From Xanthobacteraceae bacterium (lineage in GTDB: Bacteria > Pseudomonadota > Alphaproteobacteria > Rhizobiales > Xanthobacteraceae), in contig JAHBZB010000001.1 of NCBI GenBank assembly GCA_019635635.1, forward strand, positions 1,240,001 through 1,304,000: a stretch of 64,000 nucleotides of DNA. Direction: 5' to 3'. A model generated the notes under the pieces. That model was not told the origin of the DNA. It saw nothing but the letters and a program-made list of their open reading frames with translations, and did no database searches. The position numbers and the translations under genes were made by a program. Below are positions 41,871-50,322 of this stretch, piece after piece (the first letter of the stretch is position 1; each line of letters begins with the position of its first letter).

Positions 41871-42818
41871 ATGCTTCGCGCTGCGCTCATTCTGATCATG
41901 CTGGTGCTGCTGCCCGTGGCCGACCGCGTGTTCGGGCAAAGTGCGGCGTCGCCTGCGCAGACGAAAATGGGCGTGTGCCTATCGCCTGAAGAACTCTTCG
42001 ACGAGGACGGTGATGTCGCCCGCAATCGCGCTGTGCTCGCCTCGCCGGATCTCTGCCTGCGGCTCGAGGTTTTCACCGAGGGCAGGCTTCATTGGGTCGT
42101 GCAGGTCATCCGGAACAAGAACAAGCCGCGTGGCCCGCTTTGGGTGGTCCCTCACGACGACGAGGACGTCGCTTTCGATTCTGCGGTTTATGCGGTGCAG
42201 CGCTATGGCGGCACGGTGGTCGCGGTCGAGCGCAACCACGATCGCTACAATCGCATCGGCAAGCGCAAGCAGGACCCGAACCGCAACTTCCAGATTGGAA
42301 ACAGTGAAAAGTGCCAGTTGCAGTTGGCGCGCTCGCCGGTATTCACGCGGCGGGTACTGCAATGGCTGCAAAAAGGGCAGCCGATCATCGCGCTCCATAC
42401 CAATAAAGAAGGCTTCGACCCGATCCCGGTGCTCGATGAGGAGAAAAGCAAGGGGAATGTCTCGATCGGCTTTCCGCGAAAGCCTGACTCTAACATCACG
42501 GAATTCCCGGCGGCGCGGCCGATCCGGGCCAGGTCGCCGAACGACACACTTATATATGTGGCGTCGAAGCTGCCGGTCGGGCAGGACGCGGGGCTTTCAC
42601 GCTTCGTCGCGAGCCTGAACGCCGATGGCATCCATGTGCTTTACGAGCATGTCGAGAAAAACGACTGCTCGCTCTCGAACTACGCGGTCTCGAGAAATAT
42701 CCCCTACCTGAACATCGAAGTCGTGGACGGCGACGACACCGGCGCGCAGACCCGCATGATCGACGCCGTCATGCGCCTCATCCTTGCGGGGCGGGGTCCG
42801 AATTCCGCCGCGCGCTAG
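41871..42818 (+). CDS. Secreted protein with M14-like metal-site pattern, function unknown
   Basis: This 315-aa protein has a signal peptide (LRAALILIMLVLLPVADRVFGQ). The central region reads WVVPHDDEDVAFDSAVYAVQRYGGTVV, then KRKQDPNRNFQ, then IIALHTN, and much later PYLNIEVVDGDD. HxxE, a DPNRxF substrate loop, a distant histidine and a late glutamate occur in this order in M14 zinc carboxypeptidases and amidases. I infer a cell-wall or peptide-acting zinc hydrolase, with moderate doubt. It stands alone between the thi operon and the FHA cluster. Confidence 0.6.
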   Translation: MLRAALILIMLVLLPVADRVFGQSAASPAQTKMGVCLSPEELFDEDGDVARNRAVLASPDLCLRLEVFTEGRLHWVVQVIRNKNKPRGPLWVVPHDDEDVAFDSAVYAVQRYGGTVVAVERNHDRYNRIGKRKQDPNRNFQIGNSEKCQLQLARSPVFTRRVLQWLQKGQPIIALHTNKEGFDPIPVLDEEKSKGNVSIGFPRKPDSNITEFPAARPIRARSPNDTLIYVASKLPVGQDAGLSRFVASLNADGIHVLYEHVEKNDCSLSNYAVSRNIPYLNIEVVDGDDTGAQTRMIDAVMRLILAGRGPNSAAR

Positions 42819-43131
42819 CACGTTCCGATGGGGGCAAAGGCGTCGCGGGGCCGCAAATCACGAAATTTCGACTGGCGAGGCCGCGAGCCTTGGCGCAAAA
42901 TATAAGGACGCGGCCGGGACAGCCGGAAGCGGCTGGGCAGGGGGAGGAGCGGGCTAAGTTCTTCGCAGGACTTGGTCTTTTGACGGTGGCAGGCGCGGGA
43001 TACCGTTGCCTTCGCCTCGAAACGCCGACTATTCTTCCCGCAATCCAGCAATCTCTTTCTCGCGCAAGGCCGCGCACAAATAACCCTGCCGAAGGCACGC
43101 GCCTCCTTCGGCCAACTCGAAGCGAAGCAGC
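42819..43131. other. 313-base gap upstream of the FHA cluster
   Basis: An 89-codon plus-strand open frame (42890-43159) overlaps the first FHA gene in another frame and has no recognisable features; I do not call it. No strong hairpin or palindrome is evident. The promoter of the FHA cluster is expected here. Confidence 0.5.
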
Positions 43132-43944
43132 ATGGACGATTTCGTCGACGTCGAAATGATCAAGGACGGGGCCCGGACGCAGGGCCGTCACAAGCTGCCG
43201 CTAAAGATCGGCCGCGGTACCGGCAACAGCATCCGAATCGGCCACGAGCCGAACGACCAGACCGTTTCGCGGGTCCATACGGTGATCGAACTGAACAGCG
43301 GCCGCCTCCAGATCGTCGATCGCAGCACCAACGGCACGCTTTATAACGGGCGGATGATGAAGACCGGCGAGGCGCTGGACTTCAATGACGGCGACAGCTT
43401 CGAGGTTCGCGGCCATCGCTTCCGGGTGGCGCGCGCGAAACGCGATCCGTCGATTCCGATCGCCTTCTACGCGGCAATCGTTATCGGCGGGGAGCAGAAG
43501 CTGTTCCCGATCGGCGAAACGCTGCTTTTGTGCGTGAAGAGCGGCAACGGCATCCGCTTCGAAGAGGCGCCGATGACGCCCGGCACCAATTTTCAGGACA
43601 TCATCGGCAGGCAGCGTCTCGAAGGCGAGAATCTGATCGCGGTGATCCATGCCGGCGGCAAGCTCGGCGTCGTGAAGTCTGCGGCGGATTCGTCCTCGCC
43701 GGTCGTCGTCAACAATCATACGCAGGTGAAGTCCGGGATGCAGGTCGAGCTGCGGCCTCTCGATGTCGTGAATGTCGGCGGCATTCCGGTCGATATCTTG
43801 TTACCCGACATGAAGGCGAGCCGGTGCCACAATCACACCTGCCGCCTGCTCAACCCCTATGATCCGCACGGCAACTGCCGCTGGTGCGGACATCGTCTGG
43901 TCGAGGGCGTCACCGAAATCGTGCTTACCCGTAAGAAGCGCTGA
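43132..43944 (+). CDS. FHA-domain protein with C-terminal zinc ribbon
   Basis: This 270-aa cytoplasmic protein begins with a classical phosphothreonine-binding FHA domain: KIGRGTGNSIRIG, TVSRVHTVIEL and IVDRSTNGTLYNG (about residues 22-85). The middle part (about 100-225) has a second beta-rich region with DIIGRQRLEGENLIAV. Near residue 232 a CHNHTC motif and then CRWCGH form a C-x4-C and C-x2-C pair, a likely zinc ribbon. It is the first gene of the FHA/PP2C cluster, 12 bases before the FHA-flavoprotein gene. It probably docks phosphorylated partners; the zinc part may bind protein or nucleic acid. Confidence 0.9.
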   Translation: MDDFVDVEMIKDGARTQGRHKLPLKIGRGTGNSIRIGHEPNDQTVSRVHTVIELNSGRLQIVDRSTNGTLYNGRMMKTGEALDFNDGDSFEVRGHRFRVARAKRDPSIPIAFYAAIVIGGEQKLFPIGETLLLCVKSGNGIRFEEAPMTPGTNFQDIIGRQRLEGENLIAVIHAGGKLGVVKSAADSSSPVVVNNHTQVKSGMQVELRPLDVVNVGGIPVDILLPDMKASRCHNHTCRLLNPYDPHGNCRWCGHRLVEGVTEIVLTRKKR

Positions 43945-43956
43945 GGAAGCGAAGAC

Positions 43957-45996
43957 ATGGTCAAATTTCCGATTCTGCTCGACATCTATCAGCGCGGCGA
44001 AGGTCCGTTAAAGCGCGTCGAACGCATCTCGCTTCCCGAGGCCGGCGACTATGCAATCGGCCGTCTCGACGAAAACCAGATCGTGCTCGATACGCCCGAG
44101 GTTTCGAAGCGCCACGCGCTGCTCGTCGTGCGTGAAGACGGCATGGCGGTTTCCGACCGCGGCAGCACCAATCGCACCTATATCGGCGACTCCGAAGTTG
44201 ATACGTCGCCGTGGGACGGCGGCTTGCCGATCCGCATCGCGCAATTCGAAATTCATCTCGTGCCGCAAACGATCTCCGGCGCGGAAACGCGGGTCAACAC
44301 GCCGAACGAGAACGCGACGCGAGCGGTTTCCGGCGGCGCCACGACCGCAACTCCCGCACCCGCGCCTGCCCCGCGCGGCCAATCAATCGAAGTCGCGCTG
44401 AACGCCGCGAATGCGCCGAGCGAGATGCGTTTCCCGCGCAACGTCTTCAAGAGCGAGATCGTTTCTGCGGCCGAAATCAAATCGAGCGAGTACTTTGCCG
44501 GAGAATACACCTACCTCACGGTTGGCGGCGGCTTGGGTAGTTTCGTCTGGGCCGATCACCTTCGTATCTTCGGCGTCGGCACCGGCGACATTCGCGCTAT
44601 CGGCGACGACGTCATTCCCTACGCGAACTACCAGCGGCTCTGCCGCAACTCGCAAATTCCGCCGCACGAGCGGCTGCGTTCCAACTCGCAGTCGACGCCT
44701 GACAACATCTGGGGCTTTCCCGGCTACGCGAGCCGCGAAACCTGGAAAGACCTGAAGGAATTCCGCTTCGGTAGTCTCAAGTACATCTTCCAGGTGTTCG
44801 GCGAAGCCTCGCTTGCGCAGACTTTCACGCCGCGCTCCGGCGAAGTCTTCAAGTCGATCGACAAGGAAGCACAGCGCATCGGCTGGCGCGACATGCTGAC
44901 TTATGGCCGCGTGGTCGGCATCCGCAAGACCAACGATGAGCGCTACGCCGTCGCCTTCCGTGTGCCGGAAGATCAGGCGCGTGGCGGCGTGCGCGAGCGC
45001 ATCATGATCGGCAAGTTCCTGCATATCGCGACCGGCTATCCGGCGACCCGTTTCACCGGCGACCTGCAGGCCTTCAAGGCGCGCTATCCGGAAGAGGCGC
45101 GCGTCTTCAATGCCTACGAGAATCACGAAGTGGTCTATCGCACGATCGAATCGTCACAGGCTCCGGCATCGATCGTGGTGCGCGGCCGCGGTATCGTCGC
45201 CTCGCGCATCATTCAGCGACTGTACGAAGCGCGCGAGAAGAACAAGGGCATCACCGTCATCCATCAGATGCGCAATCCGATCGGACCGAAGGAAGGCTAT
45301 CGATACAAGGGCGCGCAGCGCTACGTTTACAATCACATCGAGAACCAGGCGTTCAACTGGCCCAAGGCGTGCTGGGGCGGCCAGCTGCTGCGCGAAACCG
45401 AGCGGGCAACGCCGGAAGAGCGCGTGAAGATTTATGAAGCGCTCGGCGGTACGACGACCGCCGACCGGCGCGACTGGCGCAACATCATCCAACTCGGCAT
45501 CGGCGACGGCTGGTATAAGCCGGTGTTCGGTCATTTCGAGACGCTCGAACTCGTCAAGACCGATCAGGGCCCGAAGATTCAAATGAAGCTGAAGGCGCAA
45601 GGTAACCAGCCGGCCGTGGAGGTCGTTGCGGATTACGTGGTCGATTGTACCGGCCTGATCGGAGACATCACGCATTCGCCGCTGCTGCGCGATCTCGCGG
45701 AGACTTACAAGTTGCCGCGCAATCTCGGCGTCGGCGGCGGCAAGATCGGCGGCATCTTCGTGACGCCCGATTTCGAAATCGCCGCGCTCAGGAACGGCAG
45801 CGGCCGCGCTTATGCGGCAGGGCAGATCACGCTCGGCGGTCCGCAGCCGGGAGTCGATACCTTCCTCGGCATGCAATATTCCGCGCTGCGCTCGGTCGAT
45901 CATCTCGCCGTGCTCGGGGCGCCGAACGTCTCGCTGTTCGGGCCGCTGCGCTCGTTTTCGCAATGGATCAAGTGGTGCACGAACGCGACGCCGTAA
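43957..45996 (+). CDS. FHA domain fused to an FAD/NAD(P)-dependent oxidoreductase
   Basis: This 679-aa protein is an unusual fusion. Residues about 25-95 are an FHA domain: YAIGRLDENQIVLD, VSKRHALLVVRE and DRGSTNRTYIGD. An Ala/Pro-rich linker follows (about 120-145). From about 185 a flavoprotein-like region starts with YLTVGGGLGSFVWADHLR. A second nucleotide-binding segment IVVRGRGIVASRIIQRLYEA lies near 407, and YVVDCTGL and AAGQITLGGPQPGVDTFLGMQY close the FAD site. The fold resembles class B or N-hydroxylating flavoprotein monooxygenases. Its link to a phosphatase and other FHA proteins suggests redox signalling or a phospho-regulated oxidation; no substrate can be named. Confidence 0.85.
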   Translation: MVKFPILLDIYQRGEGPLKRVERISLPEAGDYAIGRLDENQIVLDTPEVSKRHALLVVREDGMAVSDRGSTNRTYIGDSEVDTSPWDGGLPIRIAQFEIHLVPQTISGAETRVNTPNENATRAVSGGATTATPAPAPAPRGQSIEVALNAANAPSEMRFPRNVFKSEIVSAAEIKSSEYFAGEYTYLTVGGGLGSFVWADHLRIFGVGTGDIRAIGDDVIPYANYQRLCRNSQIPPHERLRSNSQSTPDNIWGFPGYASRETWKDLKEFRFGSLKYIFQVFGEASLAQTFTPRSGEVFKSIDKEAQRIGWRDMLTYGRVVGIRKTNDERYAVAFRVPEDQARGGVRERIMIGKFLHIATGYPATRFTGDLQAFKARYPEEARVFNAYENHEVVYRTIESSQAPASIVVRGRGIVASRIIQRLYEAREKNKGITVIHQMRNPIGPKEGYRYKGAQRYVYNHIENQAFNWPKACWGGQLLRETERATPEERVKIYEALGGTTTADRRDWRNIIQLGIGDGWYKPVFGHFETLELVKTDQGPKIQMKLKAQGNQPAVEVVADYVVDCTGLIGDITHSPLLRDLAETYKLPRNLGVGGGKIGGIFVTPDFEIAALRNGSGRAYAAGQITLGGPQPGVDTFLGMQYSALRSVDHLAVLGAPNVSLFGPLRSFSQWIKWCTNATP

Positions 45997-46040
45997 GCGC
46001 CGCCGCAGTGACGCGCCGAAAGTAAATTCAGGGGGATTGG

Positions 46041-46520
46041 ATGGTACCGACCTTAAAAGGCCGCTGGGCGACGAGAATACTGCTGTTCCTGTGGATCGGC
46101 GTGCCGGTCACGTTTCTGTTTTCGCTGATCGTGGCTGGGCCGCGCAGTCCGACGCTGCCATTGCTCGGCTGGCATTACGATATTCTTCCGTTCCAGATCC
46201 TGTCGCTGCTCCTGATCGTCGGGCTGATCCTGGATCCGGTGTACTTCTACATTCAGCAGTTTCGCTGGGAGAAGGACTGGCCGTTCGCGTTCCAGTTCTT
46301 CGTCACGATCATCGAATTCGTGATCGTGCTCGGGCTCGTCTGGTGGGGCGTGCTCGATTTCTCGCGGCCGCGTTCGCAACTCCACGGCACCGAGAATTAC
46401 CTGCTTTATACGATCCATTTCGCCTGCGTGTTCATTCCGTCGTTCATCGCGCTGCTGGGCCTCATCCAGATCTTCATGATCCGCTGGCGCTTCAAAAGCG
46501 GCGAATGGGGTAGAATGTGA
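46041..46520 (+). CDS. Small four-helix membrane protein of the FHA cluster
   Basis: This 159-aa protein has four hydrophobic segments: ILLFLWIGVPVTFLFSLIVAG, FQILSLLLIVGLILDPVYFYI, FFVTIIEFVIVLGLVWWGVL and IHFACVFIPSFIALLGLIQIF. No known family is recognised. Its stop codon overlaps the GTG start of the VWA-FHA gene by 4 bases, so the two proteins are made together and may form a membrane complex. Confidence 0.8.
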   Translation: MVPTLKGRWATRILLFLWIGVPVTFLFSLIVAGPRSPTLPLLGWHYDILPFQILSLLLIVGLILDPVYFYIQQFRWEKDWPFAFQFFVTIIEFVIVLGLVWWGVLDFSRPRSQLHGTENYLLYTIHFACVFIPSFIALLGLIQIFMIRWRFKSGEWGRM

Positions 46521-48181
46521 GATGCGTCCGCCGGGCTTCGCTGCTGGCACTGATCGCCGGTGCCTGGCTCGCGTTGCCGGCGGGCCTTCCGCAACCGGCA
46601 GGCGCTCAACAAAGTCCGTTCGTGCCGGCGACCACGGTTCGCGACAATATCGCAACCACGATCGAGCATATCCGGCTGTTGCGCGGTGTACCCGACGGCA
46701 CGGTTTCGTGCCGCGGTAACCGGGCAGGCCCACGGCCCTCGATCCGCTGCGACGTGCGCTATGTCGATAACATCGCGGTCACCGGAATCGAGATTACCGA
46801 GCGCGACAATCCCGCGAATGTCTGGACCGCCTCCTTCCGGCCCTACATGCAGGAAGAAGACGAGACCGCCTATCTGCTGCTGGTCGACCGCAGCAGCCCG
46901 GCGCGGGCAGACAGCATTCGCCGCGCGACGCGCGATCTCGCGGAACTGTTTTTTCAGGTCGCGCCGAAGCAGCACGTCGCGGTCGCGGCTTTCGACAGCA
47001 AGCTCGATCTTTTGCAGGACTTCACGCAGGATGGAAAAGCCGTCGCCGCCGCGCTCGATCGCGTTCGTCCGGGCAACACCACGACCGAGCTTTACCGGCT
47101 GACGTTAGAGGCCGTGCAGCGGCTCGGCCAGTTCGATGCGCCGCGCCGCGTGCTGGTGATCGCTTCCAACGGGAAATTCGACGACACTGCCTATCGCAGT
47201 AACCAGGTCGCGCTGGAAGCGAACAGGCTCAACATCCGCATCGTTTCGATCGGCTACTACGAGAAAAATTCGGATCTTCGCGATCTGCAATCGCTGCGCC
47301 GGCTGAGCGCGGATACGCGGGGCTTTTTCTTCGAAACACCGGGCCCGCGGCAAGGGCTGACGCCGCGCAACCGCAACGAATTTCTCGCGCGCCTCCACGC
47401 CGGCGTGATCATCGAAGCCGAAGCGCAGATGCGCGGGGTGCCGCCGGCATTGCAGGTTTCGCTTCGCCACCCGCAAGGTGCCACCACTTCCTTCGTGGCG
47501 GTACTCAGGCCCGGTGTTGCCAACCCGGGCGGTGGCCTGAATGACGCGACGACGCCGATGGCGGCCGACGATTATCTGGGCCGCGTCCTCGCCTGGGTGG
47601 CGGAGGATTATTCCCGCGCGGCCGCGGTGCTCGCAGGCATTGCGATCCTGCTGCTTGGCTTTCTGATCTCGGGTTTCGCGTGGCGGCGCTCCCGGCGGCG
47701 CCGTGCTGCAAAGGTGGCGGAGCCGCTGCCGGAGCCTGCCGCAACGCCGAAGATCATTTCCGAAGAGCCGCCGACGTTCGCCGAACCACAGATACACCGC
47801 CCGGAGCATGCGGCAGCACCCGCAACCGTCATCCGCCAGCCGTCGCCGCTCGCCTGGCTCGAATTCAACGGCGAGCCGGGCACCGTCCCGATGTTCAAGC
47901 CCCGCATTGCCATCGGCCGGGAGCGGGACAATGATGTGGTCACGGACGCTCAGGAGCTGACCGTCTCGCGGCATCACGCGGTGATTTCGGTGACGCAGGA
48001 CGGCTTTTTTCAGATCGTGAACCGCTCGAAAGATTACCGCGATGAGGTAAACCCGATTCTCATCAACGGCGTCGCGAGCGAGTCCGCCAGAATTGCTGAC
48101 GGAGATGTGATTAAACTTGGGACCGGAAACTATGGCTTTCTGTTTCGCGACGCCCGCGAGGGAAGCCATTGGCGCAACTGA
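46517..48181 (+). CDS. Membrane-anchored VWA-FHA protein
   Basis: This 554-aa protein has a signal sequence (ASLLALIAGAWLALPAGLPQPAGAQ). A VWA-like domain occupies about residues 105-290 (LLLVDRSSPARADSIRRATRDLAELFF, RRVLVIASNGKFDD). Its metal-binding MIDAS is degenerate: DRSSP instead of DxSxS, and SNG instead of TDG. A transmembrane helix (VLAGIAILLLGFLISGFAW, about 367-386) is followed by a basic stop-transfer stretch. A cytoplasmic FHA domain ends the protein (IAIGRERDNDVVTD, LTVSRHHAVISV, about 455-545). It thus links a periplasmic protein-binding domain to internal phosphothreonine recognition. The start is GTG, overlapping the previous gene. Confidence 0.88.
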   Translation: MRCVRRASLLALIAGAWLALPAGLPQPAGAQQSPFVPATTVRDNIATTIEHIRLLRGVPDGTVSCRGNRAGPRPSIRCDVRYVDNIAVTGIEITERDNPANVWTASFRPYMQEEDETAYLLLVDRSSPARADSIRRATRDLAELFFQVAPKQHVAVAAFDSKLDLLQDFTQDGKAVAAALDRVRPGNTTTELYRLTLEAVQRLGQFDAPRRVLVIASNGKFDDTAYRSNQVALEANRLNIRIVSIGYYEKNSDLRDLQSLRRLSADTRGFFFETPGPRQGLTPRNRNEFLARLHAGVIIEAEAQMRGVPPALQVSLRHPQGATTSFVAVLRPGVANPGGGLNDATTPMAADDYLGRVLAWVAEDYSRAAAVLAGIAILLLGFLISGFAWRRSRRRRAAKVAEPLPEPAATPKIISEEPPTFAEPQIHRPEHAAAPATVIRQPSPLAWLEFNGEPGTVPMFKPRIAIGRERDNDVVTDAQELTVSRHHAVISVTQDGFFQIVNRSKDYRDEVNPILINGVASESARIADGDVIKLGTGNYGFLFRDAREGSHWRN

Positions 48182-48205
48182 TCGCAGGAAGGCAGGGTAA
48201 GAGAA

Positions 48206-48763
48206 ATGGCAAACGATAAAAACGACGACGGATCTTCGGCACCGACCCGCATCCGGGAAGTACGTCCCGCCGGCAAGCAGGAGCCCATGCGCGAACAGGC
48301 GCCGAAGCCGATGCCGATCGAAGAAATCGGCGGCGGTTCTTCCTCGCCGACGATGATCCGCGGCTACGGCGGCGCTTCGCAGCAACCGAGCGCGGAGAAG
48401 GATACCGGCGGGTTCGACCCGGTGGTTGGCTGGCTCGTCGTGGTCGAAGGGGCTGGACGCGGCAACGCGGTCAGCATTCACGCCGGCATGAACAGCGTCG
48501 GCCGCAGCGCGAACCAGCGCATCGCGATCAATTTCGGCGACGCCACGATTTCAGGCGAAGCCGCGGCCTTCATCACCTTCGAGCCGAAGCGCCGCACCTT
48601 CCACATCAATCACGGCGGCAAGGCCAACATCGTCTATCTCAACGACGAAGCGGTGCTGACGCCGATGCCGATGACCGGCGGAAATATCGTGACCATCGGG
48701 GAAACAAAGCTGCGCTTCGTGCCCCTGTGCGGCACGGACTTCAATTGGGAAGACATGAAATGA
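48206..48763 (+). CDS. Small FHA-domain protein with two N-terminal PT-x-IR motifs
   Basis: This 185-aa protein has an unstructured N-terminal 70 residues containing SAPTRIREV (near residue 13) and SSPTMIRGY (near 51), then an FHA-like domain (about 75-180: GWLVVVEGAGRGNAVSIHAGMNSVGRSANQRIAI, TISGEAAAFITFEP, FHINHGGKANIVYLND). The core is divergent: SVGRSANQ and SGEAAAF replace the usual GR and SRxH. The duplicated threonine motifs look like phospho-acceptor sites that FHA domains could bind. It overlaps the phosphatase gene by 4 bases. Confidence 0.83.
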   Translation: MANDKNDDGSSAPTRIREVRPAGKQEPMREQAPKPMPIEEIGGGSSSPTMIRGYGGASQQPSAEKDTGGFDPVVGWLVVVEGAGRGNAVSIHAGMNSVGRSANQRIAINFGDATISGEAAAFITFEPKRRTFHINHGGKANIVYLNDEAVLTPMPMTGGNIVTIGETKLRFVPLCGTDFNWEDMK

Positions 48764-50160
48764 AATTTCAGGCCGCCGCCCGCGCAATTCGGGGCAGCAA
48801 GGATACCCAAGAAGACGCCTGGCGCATCTACGATGCAAAGGGCGGGGACGCGGGAGAGATCGCTGCCAGCGATGCCGGTGTCGCGCTCTCCAGCGGCGGT
48901 CTGCTTCTCGTAGCCGACGGCATTGGCGGTCACTACGGCGGCGATGTTGCGAGCGCGGTTACCGCCGACACTTTCGTAAAGACCTATTTCGGCGGCGGCG
49001 GCGGCACCGAAGAGCGGCTGAAGACTTCGCTCGGCGCTGCGAACCAGGCGGTCGCGGACGCGCAGGCGAAGGAGCCCGGCCTCAAGGATATGGGCGCGAC
49101 GCTTGTCGCGGGCGTCGTTGATGGTGACACGCTTTCTTTCGTCAGCATCGGCGACTCCCTGATCCTGCGCTACCGCGAAGGCGAATTGCACCGCGTGAAT
49201 TTAGATCACTCCTATATGGAGATCGCGGATCGCGAAGCGCTCGGCTCCGACGACCGCGCGCTGTGGCGCGACGTAATGACGAGGAAGGGCCGCGACTCCA
49301 TCACCATCGCGGTGCTCGGGCGTTCGCTCGAGGATTTCGGCCACATGCCGCAGATCGCGAGCCGCAAGATTTTGCCGGGCGACGTTCTGATTTTCTCGAG
49401 CGACGGGCTCGAGACGCTCACCATGGTGCAGATCCAGAATTTCGTGCGCGAGCTCCTGCCGCGCGGCGTCGGCGCAATCGCGGACGGTCTGATCAAGGCA
49501 GTCGACGGTATCGGCGGTAACCGCAATTATCAGGACAATGCGACCTTGATCGTCGCGCAGGCCGATGGCGTGCAGCCCGCGCCCGCGAAAGTTGCGCCGG
49601 TGAGCGAGAGAGAAAGCGAAAAGGAAAGCGCCAAGACCGTGCCGGTCGCGCCGAAGACCGCGGCGATTCCGGCAAAGCAGGAGCCGGCGGGTACGATCAG
49701 CGAGGCCGCGCGTTCGGGCCGCTGGTCGCCTGCCAAGCTGTTGCTCGGACTTGCGCTCTGCCTGATCGCGGCCGCGGTCGCGCTCTATGCGACCGGCAAG
49801 GTGCAGACGTTTATCGCCGCCAAGCCGAAAGCCGAGCAACAGCGCCCGGCGGCGCAGCAGCAGCCCGCGGCGCAGCAGCCTGCGCAACAACCGGCGCAGG
49901 AAAGAAGCCTGCGTCCGCAGCCGGCGCTCACTCCCGATAACGACTCGGTTTCGCCGCCGCAGGTGCCGCAAGGCGCGCCGAACAAGGGCGGCGATATCGA
50001 ACGCGCCGAACGCTATGCGTCGTCGCCGGTCGTCGGAAGCTATACTCCTTCCGAAAGCGCGACATGGGGCGATGAAGAATCGTTTCCGTCGCGCCGCTAT
50101 GGCGAGCTGCGGCAGGGCCATATCGTGCGCTATGCGCCGCGCGTGGAAGACTGCGAATAA
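48760..50160 (+). CDS. PP2C-family serine/threonine phosphatase, membrane-anchored
   Basis: This 466-aa protein has an N-terminal PP2C catalytic domain (about 1-265) with its motifs: QEDAWR, VADGIGGHYGGDVAS (metal aspartate D53), MGATLVAGVVDGDTLSFVSIGDSLILRYR, LIFSSDGLETL near 213 and YQDNATLIV near 257. A linker rich in charged residues follows, then a transmembrane helix (LLLGLALCLIAAAVALYATG, about 326-345). The C-terminal roughly 120 residues, rich in Gln, Ala and Pro, would be periplasmic. It should dephosphorylate threonines recognised by the FHA proteins. The partner kinase is not encoded in this window. Confidence 0.93.
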   Translation: MKFQAAARAIRGSKDTQEDAWRIYDAKGGDAGEIAASDAGVALSSGGLLLVADGIGGHYGGDVASAVTADTFVKTYFGGGGGTEERLKTSLGAANQAVADAQAKEPGLKDMGATLVAGVVDGDTLSFVSIGDSLILRYREGELHRVNLDHSYMEIADREALGSDDRALWRDVMTRKGRDSITIAVLGRSLEDFGHMPQIASRKILPGDVLIFSSDGLETLTMVQIQNFVRELLPRGVGAIADGLIKAVDGIGGNRNYQDNATLIVAQADGVQPAPAKVAPVSERESEKESAKTVPVAPKTAAIPAKQEPAGTISEAARSGRWSPAKLLLGLALCLIAAAVALYATGKVQTFIAAKPKAEQQRPAAQQQPAAQQPAQQPAQERSLRPQPALTPDNDSVSPPQVPQGAPNKGGDIERAERYASSPVVGSYTPSESATWGDEESFPSRRYGELRQGHIVRYAPRVEDCE

Positions 50161-50322
50161 TTTTTTTCAGGTTGATCGCATGGCGAGCGCTTTGCGGCAG
50201 CAAGGTGGCGCTGCGCATTTTCGCGTCATGATCCGCCGATAGTTCGCGCAGGAAACACCGGAACATTCGCGCGTACCGCTCGTTGCTCCTTTGATGTTGC
50301 ATTGCAACGAAGGAACAACAAA

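Noticed and set aside
42890-43159. An 89-codon gene upstream of the FHA cluster
   Set aside because: No ribosome binding site of note, no motif, and it overlaps the first FHA gene in another frame.
48206-50160. FHA and PP2C genes as part of a type VI secretion locus
   Set aside because: No secretion components (TssB, TssC, ClpV, IcmF or similar) and no kinase are encoded in the window.
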